Below, piece by piece: positions 35,144 through 43,841 of a stretch of 64,000 nucleotides of DNA. Each line of letters opens with the position of its first letter. The first letter of the stretch is position 1. Source of the DNA: Bacteroidales bacterium (lineage in GTDB: Bacteria > Bacteroidota > Bacteroidia > Bacteroidales > JAUNSR01); assembly GCA_030539115.1 (NCBI GenBank), contig JAUNSR010000002.1, forward strand, positions 100,210-164,209, written 5' to 3'. The notes below the pieces were generated by a model, which saw only the letters and a program-made list of their open reading frames with translations, searched no databases and was not told the origin of the DNA. The translations under genes and the position numbers were made by a program.

Positions 35144-37402
35144 TTAGTAATTGAATGAGGGAGGAACATCTGTATCAGCATTTCCCCAATTCTTATTTGG
35201 ATATTTGCCCATCACAACAACAAGTTCACCACCTGAAATAATATCATCATGAGAGAACCAAGGTTTGTTCCAATCTTTTCCATTAAGTTTGGCAGCCTGA
35301 ATATATTTGTTCTCGGGAGAATAATTTTCTGCTTTAATAGAAAATTTCTTTCCATTGCTCATAGTCATAGTCATATTTTCAAACACCGGACTTCCGATAT
35401 TGTAGATAGGCAAACCTGGGGTAACAGGATAAAAACCTGCCATTGAAAAAACAACAAAAGCAGACATTCCACCTCCATCTTCGTCACCGGGAACGCCCAT
35501 AAGGTCATTTCTAAACCATTCGCTGACCAAAGTTCTTATTCTCTTTTGAGTCATCCAAGGTTTACCTGAATAATTGTAAAGATAAGGAATATGAAGTGAA
35601 GGCTCATTAGCCATTGAAAATTGCCCTACGTTGCCTGTCTGATCCGGGAGCTGGGAATAAAAATCAAACTTGCTCTTTCCAAGCGACTCCCTGAATGTTC
35701 TATCCAAATTGTTGTTGAACTTTTCTTTTCCACCCATCAAAGCTATCAAATCAGCAATGTTGTGAGGTACGTCCCAGCGATAAATCCAGGCATTGTTCTC
35801 TCCATAATAATTTCTTGCGCCCAAACCACCTGAGAACTTATAATCAAAAGGCATTATAAAATTGCCCTGCGCATCCTTAGGGTGGAAAAATGCAGTTTCT
35901 TCATTATAAACAGTTCTATAATTCTTGGCATGTTGAAAGAAATAATCGGCTTCGTCATTTTTGCCAAGTTGTTTTGCAATCTGCCCAAGGCACCATTCAT
36001 CATAAGAGGTCCCAAGAGTAACGGCAATAGGCTGACGCTTTTCCCAGCTATGGACTTCCGGCACGGTATCGTTTTCTCCCTCGTAAAGAGCTGGAATATA
36101 TCCGTTTTCCTTATAAAAGCGATCAAGCCATCCCGCAGGTTTTGCCGACCAAGGAGCTAAAGTTTTCTCTGTAATAGCATTTTTGCACGCTTGATAAGCC
36201 TTTTCAAGGTCAAAGCTCTGCAATCCTTTATTATATGCATCGGCAACAGTGGCAACAGCATGATTAGAGTTCATTCGCCTTGAATCTCCTGTTATTTCAG
36301 GGAATGTAGGCATCCAGAAATTATCCATTTGTTCAGCCATTCTGATATAAGAATTTATAACATCGGATTCTTTTTTCTCATCAATTAAAACTCTAAGAGG
36401 ATGAGTAGCCCTATAAGTATCCCAAATCCAGTCATCGGTGTAAAAATCAATTGAATCATTTTCATGGACCATTCCATCAAACGCACTGAAATACTTTTTA
36501 TCTTCTGTAATATTCACAGGACGTTCATAGCAACGATAAAGAGAGGTGTAAAAAACAATTTTTGCATCCTCATCAGTGCCTTTTACTTTAATATCATCAA
36601 GTGCGTCGTTCCAAATCTGTTTTCCTTTTTTTGCAACCTTATCGATATTGTAATTGTCTATCTCTCTTTTTAAATTCTTCTCAGCTTGGTCGGCACTAAT
36701 GAAAGAGATTCCATATTTCATTGAAATATCTTTTTTCTTTTTATCAAATGCCAAAGCCGCTGCAACCTGATTTCCGGAAGCACTACTCTGAGACTCATCA
36801 ATTCCCACACCTTGTTTTAAAATCCCCTTTTTTGTCGGCTTTTCGCTCATTTCGGCACAGAAATAAACCACTGTGTTATTGTCTAACTTTTGTGATCCTA
36901 TGACTTTGTTACCATCAATTGCAATAGATCCATTTCTTGAATTAAATACCAAGAATGAAGTTTCATCCTTAGAAAACTCAATATTATATATTGCTGATTG
37001 ATGTGAAGGGGCGAATTTTACTTTTGTCTGGTTTTCATCAAGAGTTACTTCATAATAATAAGGGTGAATTATTTCATTATCATAAGTAAAATTCGTTACA
37101 TTTCTTAAATCGCTCTCATTACATTGCACAGGGCTGAAATTAAAAGCCGAACTTCCTCTATGACTTGTCACAATCATTGGAAGACCATGGATTTGGTCGG
37201 AAGTATAATCGTTTCTTTCGGGATATACCCTTAGCATACTGTTTGGAAGATGAATAGTCGGATATGTAGGAACAAGCAAGTGACTGATATTGCCCATGTA
37301 TGGATTTACATAATCCACCGGAGTCTTGTCATTGCTTGAAGAGCACGAAGCCAAAGCCAAAGCGCATGAAAGAAGAAAAATATTCTTAGTAGGGTTTTTC
37401 AT
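35144..37402 (-). CDS. Divergent GH92-family glycosidase lipoprotein
   Basis: GH92 enzymes are calcium-dependent exo-alpha-mannosidases acting on N-glycans and yeast mannan. The signal peptide ends in a lipobox (LALASC). GH92 landmarks remain: VDYVNPYMG, a WDTYRATHPL block near 330, NEPSLHIPYLYNYSGKPW near 625 and SAFVVFSMAGFYPVTPG near 665. However, the N-terminal block is unlike the canonical protein at 56793 (HLLVPTYPTIHLPN instead of NGHTFPGACVPFG). The GNEPSHH motif reads ANEPSLH and NDDCGQMSAW reads DEDGGGMSAF. It may therefore have different specificity. 752 residues. Confidence 0.88.
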   Translation of the reverse strand: MKNPTKNIFLLSCALALASCSSSNDKTPVDYVNPYMGNISHLLVPTYPTIHLPNSMLRVYPERNDYTSDQIHGLPMIVTSHRGSSAFNFSPVQCNESDLRNVTNFTYDNEIIHPYYYEVTLDENQTKVKFAPSHQSAIYNIEFSKDETSFLVFNSRNGSIAIDGNKVIGSQKLDNNTVVYFCAEMSEKPTKKGILKQGVGIDESQSSASGNQVAAALAFDKKKKDISMKYGISFISADQAEKNLKREIDNYNIDKVAKKGKQIWNDALDDIKVKGTDEDAKIVFYTSLYRCYERPVNITEDKKYFSAFDGMVHENDSIDFYTDDWIWDTYRATHPLRVLIDEKKESDVINSYIRMAEQMDNFWMPTFPEITGDSRRMNSNHAVATVADAYNKGLQSFDLEKAYQACKNAITEKTLAPWSAKPAGWLDRFYKENGYIPALYEGENDTVPEVHSWEKRQPIAVTLGTSYDEWCLGQIAKQLGKNDEADYFFQHAKNYRTVYNEETAFFHPKDAQGNFIMPFDYKFSGGLGARNYYGENNAWIYRWDVPHNIADLIALMGGKEKFNNNLDRTFRESLGKSKFDFYSQLPDQTGNVGQFSMANEPSLHIPYLYNYSGKPWMTQKRIRTLVSEWFRNDLMGVPGDEDGGGMSAFVVFSMAGFYPVTPGLPIYNIGSPVFENMTMTMSNGKKFSIKAENYSPENKYIQAAKLNGKDWNKPWFSHDDIISGGELVVVMGKYPNKNWGNADTDVPPSFNY

Positions 37403-37434
37403 TTGAACAAATTTATTTATTTGAAAGGCTAAAG

Positions 37435-37475
37435 TAAAAAAAAAGTTGAGGAAATATTGTATCTACTTCCTCAAC
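37435..37475 (-). terminator. Terminator of fabG
   Basis: Minus strand: GTTGAGGAA / TTCCTCAAC stem, then ten T bases. It lies 24 bp after the fabG stop. Confidence 0.9.
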
Positions 37476-37498
37476 CATTTATGTTTTTAATTTTATTA

Positions 37499-38245
37499 TT
37501 ACATATTCATGCCGCCGTCAACTTGGATAACTTGTCCTGAAACATAAGAAGAAAGGTCTGAAGCAAGGAAAGTTGCAACATTGGCAATATCTTCTGCCTG
37601 ACCACCGCGGCGAAGAGGAATTTTCTTTTTCCAATCTTCACGAACCTCATCAGAAAGAGCAGCCGTCATAGCTGTTTCGATAAATCCTGGAGCAATAGCA
37701 TTGGCACGAATACCTTTAGGTCCCATTTCCTGAGCGATAGATTTAGCCAAAGCGATAAGACCTGCTTTTGAAGCGGCATAGTTTGCTTGTCCGGCATTGC
37801 CATGAACGCCAACGACAGATGCCATATTAATAATACTACCACCTTTTTGACGCATCATAATAGGAACGATGGCATGAATAAAGTTAAATGCCGATTTAAG
37901 ATTTACAGCGATAACAGCATCCCATTGAGCCTCAGTCATACGAAGCATAAGACCATCTTTAGTTATACCTGCATTATTTACAAGAATATCTATTGAGCCA
38001 AAGTCTTTCTTAATTTGAGCAACGACCTCTTCTGTTTGAGCAAAGTCAGCTGCATTTGATGCATAAGCTTTAACTTTCACACCCAAAGCTGCGATTTCTT
38101 CTTCTGTAGCTTTGCCATTTTCATCTATAACAAGATCTGTAAAAGCAATATTGGCACCTTCCTGAGCAAACTTAATAGCAATAGCCTTACCTATACCTCT
38201 GGCAGCTCCTGTGATTAGGGCTACTTTTCCTTCTAATAATTTCAT
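37499..38245 (-). CDS. fabG: 3-oxoacyl-ACP reductase FabG
   Basis: NADPH-dependent reduction of 3-oxoacyl-ACP in fatty acid synthesis. Classical SDR signatures are complete: TGAARGIG (12-19), NNAG (90-93), catalytic Ser143, Tyr156 and Lys160 (YAASK), and the C-terminal YVSGQVIQVDGGMNM. The 248-residue length is exact for FabG. It follows tetR and a KAS III gene on the minus strand; a TAAATTTG -7 element at 38338-38331 suggests it can also be transcribed alone. Confidence 0.94.
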   Translation of the reverse strand: MKLLEGKVALITGAARGIGKAIAIKFAQEGANIAFTDLVIDENGKATEEEIAALGVKVKAYASNAADFAQTEEVVAQIKKDFGSIDILVNNAGITKDGLMLRMTEAQWDAVIAVNLKSAFNFIHAIVPIMMRQKGGSIINMASVVGVHGNAGQANYAASKAGLIALAKSIAQEMGPKGIRANAIAPGFIETAMTAALSDEVREDWKKKIPLRRGGQAEDIANVATFLASDLSSYVSGQVIQVDGGMNM

Positions 38246-38474
38246 TTTCTTATTTGATTTTTTAAATTAAATAAACACTTATATTTTTTTGTGTGAAAAT
38301 CATTGTTTGAAAACACTTTAAATGCAGAAGCAAATTTATTTATCTCGAAAGTAATAAATCCTTATAGGAAAATTATTAAATAAAATTACAAGCACTCAGA
38401 GCCTTTACAAAGTTATAATTTATCAAACACATTGCCTCAATAGGGAAGCTTATAATTGCAAATTGGCAGGAGAA

Positions 38475-39419
38475 TTAAAATTTTACTAAAAAACCTCCGC
38501 TTGAATATCCGCCTCCGAATACGCAAAGACCGACCAAATCATTTTTTACAAACTTATTGAAATTCTGAGCAAGAACCAATCCTGTAGATGCAGAACCGGT
38601 ATTTCCAAGTTCTGAAATGTTATTGAGAAACACCTCATCGGAAAGTTTTAATTGATGAGCAACATTTGCTACAATTCTTTTATTGGCTTGATGACAAATA
38701 ATGTAGCTTAAATCATTTATTGTCAAATTGTTGTTTCTTGTAATGTTTTCCAAGGCATCTATCATATATTTGCAAGCATGCATAAATACATCTCTTCCGT
38801 CAGGCATCGTTATCCCATCCTCCTTTGGACGAAGAGTAACAGCATGAGGTCCTTTACCAATATTACCCAATCCTCTTGTGTAAATATCAATTATTTCAGC
38901 TTCACTCTCTTTGATCTTTTCCTTAGAAACAAAGAATGCCACCGCAGCATCCCCCCAAAGATGGCCTGCCTTTGGATCAGATTGGTTACTATAGTAAGTG
39001 TTGTTTTCTGAACATATCAATAAAGCTTTCGAGGCTTTGTTCATTGCAAAATAGCCCTCAATAATTTCAAGACCATTTACTAAAGATGAACAAGCTGATG
39101 AGGCATATACAGCTTTTGCCTTTTCCATTTGAAATTCTCTTTGAGCAACATGGGCTAAAGTTGCTACAGTGTCAATAGGAGAGTAGGATGCTGCTACTAT
39201 TAAATCGATATCCTTAATATCATACGGTAAGTTTGGAATTGCATTTTTTACAGCATCTATTCCCATTGTATGAGCGTCTTCGTTTTCTGATACCTTAGAG
39301 CGGGTTAAAATTCCTGTCCTTTGTTCTATCCATTCACTTGTCAAACCATTTAGTTCCAAAAAATAAGAATTAGGAACTCTTTGTGAGGGAATATAATATC
39401 CCAGCGCATTTATAAACAT
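38475..39419 (-). CDS. 3-oxoacyl-ACP synthase III family protein (FabH-like)
   Basis: Thiolase-fold condensing enzyme; FabH starts fatty acid synthesis from an acyl-CoA and malonyl-ACP. The catalytic triad is intact: Cys110 in SSACSS, His243 in CHQANKRI and Asn273 in ELGNTGSAS. N-terminal EQRTGI is typical. The 314-residue length is slightly short. Placement behind a TetR regulator suggests a secondary, regulated KAS III rather than the main FabH. It starts 9 bp after tetR ends. Confidence 0.9.
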   Translation of the reverse strand: MFINALGYYIPSQRVPNSYFLELNGLTSEWIEQRTGILTRSKVSENEDAHTMGIDAVKNAIPNLPYDIKDIDLIVAASYSPIDTVATLAHVAQREFQMEKAKAVYASSACSSLVNGLEIIEGYFAMNKASKALLICSENNTYYSNQSDPKAGHLWGDAAVAFFVSKEKIKESEAEIIDIYTRGLGNIGKGPHAVTLRPKEDGITMPDGRDVFMHACKYMIDALENITRNNNLTINDLSYIICHQANKRIVANVAHQLKLSDEVFLNNISELGNTGSASTGLVLAQNFNKFVKNDLVGLCVFGGGYSSGGFLVKF

Positions 39420-39428
39420 AATATAACT

Positions 39429-40007
39429 CTACTTTTTAATTCCATTAAAAACTATATCAAGAATATATTCCCGCAAAGTATAACGGGTAATTCCCAATTC
39501 ATTAAATACACCTCTTATATATGGAACATCCCAACCTCTTAATGAATAATGAATGTATAAAGCAGCGACCTCTACACTTGGAAGGTTAAAAACACCCTCT
39601 TCAATGCCTTGTCTTAAAATGGTTTGTATCATGCTGATTTCTTGAGAATCAAATTTTTTTCTTGCTTGTTCTACTTTCCAGATATCTCTGAAAAATTCAG
39701 AACGCAAAGTTCCATTTCTCAATACTGCTTCCTTTATTGCATCAAGCCTTAAGAAAATATATCTTACCAATTTGTCATCTGCAGGAATATTCATTGGTAA
39801 AACTCCCTTGAGCGCATCAGAAATATGAGATAATTCGGATTCGACAACGGCCAAATAGATTTCATTCTTATTTTTAAAATATGTGTAAAGAGTTCGCCTG
39901 CCTTTTTTTGATGCTTTAGCAATATCATTCATGGTGGTATTCTCTAAACCATCACGAGCAAACAATTGCCTTGCAACGTCAATAAGCATTTCTTTAGTTT
40001 TAGACAT
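39429..40007 (-). CDS. TetR-family transcriptional regulator
   Basis: The N-terminal TetR helix-turn-helix is clear: MLIDVARQLFARDG, TTMNDIAKASKKGRRTLYTYFKNKNEIY, followed by a helical ligand domain. The start is placed at ATG 40007 (MSKTKEML, 192 residues). The in-frame ATG at 40052 overlaps the predicted -7 element (40057-40050), so it would not be in the mRNA. It is the first gene of a tetR-fabH-fabG group, as for regulators that sense acyl-CoA, though the ligand is not known. Confidence 0.9.
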   Translation of the reverse strand: MSKTKEMLIDVARQLFARDGLENTTMNDIAKASKKGRRTLYTYFKNKNEIYLAVVESELSHISDALKGVLPMNIPADDKLVRYIFLRLDAIKEAVLRNGTLRSEFFRDIWKVEQARKKFDSQEISMIQTILRQGIEEGVFNLPSVEVAALYIHYSLRGWDVPYIRGVFNELGITRYTLREYILDIVFNGIKK

Positions 40008-40049
40008 ATTCTTTAGTTTTCTTTTTTGCACATTTATCGATTCTGTGTG

Positions 40050-40079
40050 CAAAAATAATTATTTTATTATTACCATCAA
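40050..40079 (-). promoter_or_regulatory. Promoter of the tetR-fabH group
   Basis: Minus strand: TTG (40079-40077), 19-bp spacer, TATTTTTG (40057-40050). The start site would be near 40043, which settles the tetR start codon at 40007. Confidence 0.72.
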
Positions 40080-40479
40080 CTTTTACAAAAAAAGAATATC
40101 ATTTGATTCAATAAATATTTCAGTTTCTTGTTTTTGAAATATTGTTGTTACAATTGCTGTATTAAACTGGAAGTCAAATTAATATATTCCTTTATTTTGC
40201 CTATCTGTCAGACAAATATATTAGAAATGATTAATATATTCTCTTTTAATCACATTATAAATATTATACTTTTTCCCCTTTGATGATATAAGTGGGTAAT
40301 TTTAAGTGATTTTATTATTATTTTCTTTTGATTTTTAATTTAAAACTTTCTTTTTATATTTCTATTCATTCATTATTCTCTTCTTGCAAGAATATGTTTA
40401 ATCATATTGACCAAAACAAAAAATAATATACATTAATTTCTTCTTCCGACCTCGAAAATTTAGCTCTAATCAGACCTAC

Positions 40480-40508
40480 TCTATTAAAACAAACTATGTT
40501 TTAATAGA
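40480..40508. promoter_or_regulatory. Perfect 12-bp palindrome upstream of the cupin-like gene
   Basis: TCTATTAAAACA and TGTTTTAATAGA are perfect reverse complements with a 5-base loop, 84 bp before the cupin-like gene. No T-run follows, so an operator or RNA hairpin is more likely than a terminator. The rest of 40080-40592 is AT-rich with no gene seen. Confidence 0.6.
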
Positions 40509-40592
40509 CCCAAATATGTAAAATAGGCAGAACAAGTATATGGTAGAGTTTGTTGTTTTTAAAGATTCCATAAACTTATTAAACCGGTTGCT

Positions 40593-41303
40593 ATGCTAAA
40601 AATTAATATTATCCCTCAGAATGAACAGGCAATACAGTTTTTGTCCGACAATGATAATAAGACGGCAAAAGAGCCATTTATTCATGCAGGTGCTTTTAAG
40701 TATATTTCTTGGGCATTAGTAAATGAAAATATTTATTTTCCGACTCATAGAAACGGAGCTTTTGATATGTATGTATATTTAGTTGGGCAATTCAGATTTT
40801 CAGGAGACAGCATAGATGGAATGCATCATTTTAAAGAGGGTGACATGCTGATTATGCAGTCAGGCTCAACAAATGCTCCATCAATAAGGTATATAGGACC
40901 AAATTTTAAGGCATTTGAATTTTGGTTTACAGAAGATGGGCTTTTAAAAGGTGTGGAAAAACCGGATTATATGAAATTTACCTCTTCTCAATTTCCTATT
41001 AATATAAAGAATGATGTTCTCATTCGTCATATTTTTGGAGAAGGTGCTCCAGTGGAACATATTAATGATTTAAAAGTTAAAGAATTAATTCTTCCTCCAG
41101 ATACACAAATCAGTTATACTTTAAATCCATCCAGAATGTTTGGAATATATGTTATAAAGGGTAATGGTGTCATAAGTGACAATGATTATACGGATGGCGA
41201 TGCAATAGAGATTACTCAAACAGATAAAGAGCATGGTAATGTGTTAATTGACTCAAAAGGTGATTATTCAACCCATATAATGCTTTTTGATATGATGGTT
41301 TAA
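40593..41303 (+). CDS. Cupin-like (possibly bicupin, pirin-related) protein
   Basis: A 236-residue soluble protein with no signal peptide. Two beta-rich halves (about 30-110 and 145-235) look like cupin barrels: GDMLIMQSGS in the first and MFGIYVIKGNGVI...DGDAIEI in the second. The classic metal motif (HxH...E...H) is not convincing in either half. It is not firmly assigned to a family. The closest visual similarity is to pirin-type bicupins. It is preceded by a long gap and a perfect palindrome. Confidence 0.55.
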   Translation: MLKINIIPQNEQAIQFLSDNDNKTAKEPFIHAGAFKYISWALVNENIYFPTHRNGAFDMYVYLVGQFRFSGDSIDGMHHFKEGDMLIMQSGSTNAPSIRYIGPNFKAFEFWFTEDGLLKGVEKPDYMKFTSSQFPINIKNDVLIRHIFGEGAPVEHINDLKVKELILPPDTQISYTLNPSRMFGIYVIKGNGVISDNDYTDGDAIEITQTDKEHGNVLIDSKGDYSTHIMLFDMMV

Positions 41304-41483
41304 CATCTTTTGCCTATATATTCGTTTTGGTAAATTTTATTTCATGGTTAAAAATATAGATGAATCATAAGTTAATTTAATTTAAAATCCTACCTTTACA
41401 TTTATCGCCTTGTCTTGATTGTTAGGTTGTTTGGCAAGGTTTTAAAAAATAAAGTTGTGTATTAATTATTTTATGAAGGATTT

Positions 41484-42431
41484 ATGAAAAAAATTGCAAA
41501 AAGCCTTACCGAGCTTATTGGTAATACTCCATTACTTGAACCTGTAAATTTTAATAGAAATAATAATTTGCAGGCTCGTCTGCTTTTAAAACTTGAATAT
41601 TTTAATCCCGCAGGAAGTGTTAAAGACAGAGTGGCATTGGCTATGATTGAGGATGCCGAGAAAAAAGGTAAACTAAAACCGGGTGGCACAATAATTGAAC
41701 CAACGAGTGGTAATACCGGAGTTGGACTGGCTTTGGTTTCGGCAGCTCGCAGCTATAAATTGATTCTTACTATGCCCGATACAATGAGCATTGAAAGAAG
41801 AAATCTTCTTAAGGCATTGGGCGCAGAACTTATTTTAACTCCTGGGGCAAAAGGCATGAAAGGCTCAATTGAAAAGGCTGAGGAGCTCAAAAAGGAGATT
41901 CCAGGTTCTGTGATTTTGCAACAATTTAACAATCCTGCCAATCCTAAACGTCATCGAGATACTACTGCAGTGGAAATTTGGGATGATACTCAAAACAAAG
42001 TGGATATTTTCGTGGCAGGAGTCGGTACAGGAGGTACTGTAAGCGGAGTTGGCTCTAAACTGAAAGAACTTAATCCGAATATTAAAATTGTTGCTGTTGA
42101 GCCGGCTGATTCTGCTGTCCTTTCTGGTGAAAATCCCGGTCCTCATAAAATTCAAGGCATTGGTGCCGGATTTATTCCTCAGAATTATGATTCAAATGTA
42201 GTTGATATAGTGATGAAAGTCGAAAATGATGAGGCTATAAAAACAAGCCGAGAGTTAGCTAAAACAGAGGGTCTTCTTGTTGGTATATCTTCAGGAGCTG
42301 CAGCATTTGCCGCAAAGGAACTTGCAAAACTCGATGAAAATAAAGGCAAAGTAATAGTTGCTCTAATGCCTGATACTGGTGAAAGATATCTTTCAACTGT
42401 TCTATATGCTTTTGAAGATTACCCTTTGTGA
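41484..42431 (+). CDS. cysK: Cysteine synthase A
   Basis: PLP enzyme making L-cysteine from O-acetylserine and sulfide. The PLP lysine is Lys47 in NPAGSVKDR. The substrate loop TSGNTGVGLA (about 74-83), phosphate loop GVGTGGTVSGVG (about 177-188) and SSGAAA near 272 are intact. The 315-residue length is typical. No cysE adjoins it. It is followed after 120 bp by an RluA gene with its own -7 element (TAATTTTG at 42520). Confidence 0.95.
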   Translation: MKKIAKSLTELIGNTPLLEPVNFNRNNNLQARLLLKLEYFNPAGSVKDRVALAMIEDAEKKGKLKPGGTIIEPTSGNTGVGLALVSAARSYKLILTMPDTMSIERRNLLKALGAELILTPGAKGMKGSIEKAEELKKEIPGSVILQQFNNPANPKRHRDTTAVEIWDDTQNKVDIFVAGVGTGGTVSGVGSKLKELNPNIKIVAVEPADSAVLSGENPGPHKIQGIGAGFIPQNYDSNVVDIVMKVENDEAIKTSRELAKTEGLLVGISSGAAAFAAKELAKLDENKGKVIVALMPDTGERYLSTVLYAFEDYPL

Positions 42432-42551
42432 AAATTTAATTATATATTTTTTAACTCCATCTTTTGCTGCATTTTTCTCTTTTAGATAGCCAATAAGTAT
42501 TTTATAGAGCTTTTATGAGTAATTTTGCAAATAAATAAGATGTATTAAATT

Positions 42552-43469
42552 ATGGCAAAAGATAAAAACCCTCGTCAAAGAAATTTCCCCGGGAAAAAAC
42601 CGGATAGAATAGCGAGTTTTAAGGTTGAACAGGAATCGCAGCTATTGACTTTTCTGATTGCATCCCTTAATGATAAGAGCCGCACCACTATTAAGTCATA
42701 TCTTGCACACAATCAGATTGCTGTTGACGGCAGGGCTGAAAGACAGTTTGACAGACCATTAAATCCTGGTGATACTGTATCTGTTAACTTTGACAATTCA
42801 TTCTATGAGTTTCGCAATCCTCAACTTCGTATTGTTTATGAAGACAATGATATTATTGTGATTGATAAGGCTTCCGGGCTTCTGTCAATGGCCACCGATC
42901 AAATTAAAGATAAAACTGCTTATAGAATTATAAGTGATTATCTTAAAAGAAAAGATATAAAATCAAGATTGTTTATTCTTCATAGATTGGATAGAGATAC
43001 ATCCGGATTAATGATGTTTGCAAAATCATTGGAGGTACAGGCAAAAATGCAGGCTAATTGGGATAATATGATTCTTCGAAGAAATTATATTGCTGTTGTT
43101 GAGGGAAGACTTGAAAATCCTGAAGGGGAAATAAAATCATTTCTTGCAGAAAATTCAGCGATGAATGTTTATTCCACTACTCCTGAACTTGGAAAACTTG
43201 CCATTACAAGATATCGAACTATTCAAACTGCAGGAAAATATTCTCTTCTTGAATTTGATTTACTTACTGGTAGAAAAAACCAAATAAGAGTTCATATGAA
43301 AGATAACGGAACTCCTATTGCAGGGGATAAAAAATATGGAGCTAAAAGCAATCCTTCAGGAAGAATGCTTTTGCATGCTAATAGGTTAAACTTCGTTCAT
43401 CCAACTACAGGTGAAAAACTGCTTTTTGAAACAGGCGTTCCTACAAAATTTAAAGCTGTGTTTCGTTAA
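42552..43469 (+). CDS. RluA-family pseudouridine synthase with S4 domain
   Basis: Pseudouridine synthase of the RluC/RluD architecture: an S4 RNA-binding domain at about residues 25-80 (LLTFLIASLNDKSRTTIKSYL, then DGRAERQFDRPLNPGDTVSV), then the catalytic domain with Asp in HRLDRDTSG near 148, LLEFDLLTGRKNQIRVHM, GDKKYG and LHANRL. 305 residues. It probably modifies 23S rRNA; the site is unknown. It ends at a strong terminator. Confidence 0.94.
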   Translation: MAKDKNPRQRNFPGKKPDRIASFKVEQESQLLTFLIASLNDKSRTTIKSYLAHNQIAVDGRAERQFDRPLNPGDTVSVNFDNSFYEFRNPQLRIVYEDNDIIVIDKASGLLSMATDQIKDKTAYRIISDYLKRKDIKSRLFILHRLDRDTSGLMMFAKSLEVQAKMQANWDNMILRRNYIAVVEGRLENPEGEIKSFLAENSAMNVYSTTPELGKLAITRYRTIQTAGKYSLLEFDLLTGRKNQIRVHMKDNGTPIAGDKKYGAKSNPSGRMLLHANRLNFVHPTTGEKLLFETGVPTKFKAVFR

Positions 43470-43508
43470 GTTGTTTCTTTAAAAAAAACATTTTAAAAAT
43501 TTATAATA

Positions 43509-43546
43509 AAAAGGGAGATTCTAAAGTAAAGAATCTCCCTTTTTTA
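43509..43546 (+). terminator. Terminator after the S4-RluA gene
   Basis: AAGGGAGATTCT / AGAATCTCCCTT stem with a 7-base loop and T-run. The remainder of the gap to 43841 shows nothing recognisable. Confidence 0.92.
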
Positions 43547-43841
43547 ATTTGTTGATTTATATGCTTTTGAAATATTTTATTGTGAAAACCTACTATTTTA
43601 AGAAAATAAAAATGTAGTAAATTTAAATTCTATTAAAACTTACTGTCCCTTTTTTTGTTATTTAATCTAAATTGTTATATTAGAAGAACTTGAATAATGA
43701 ATTCTTATTTGTTGGATTCAATATCTTATATACAATTTATCTCTGATACTCTAATATTATGTTATCAATAATACTACTTTAATATTTAAGGATAACATTC
43801 TTCTATCATATTCTCAGTTAACAATCTAAAAACACAACAAT

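Noticed and set aside
35144..37402. Polysaccharide utilisation locus
   Set aside because: Several glycosidases and sugar proteins are present, but no SusC/SusD pair or hybrid two-component/ECF regulator is found in the window.
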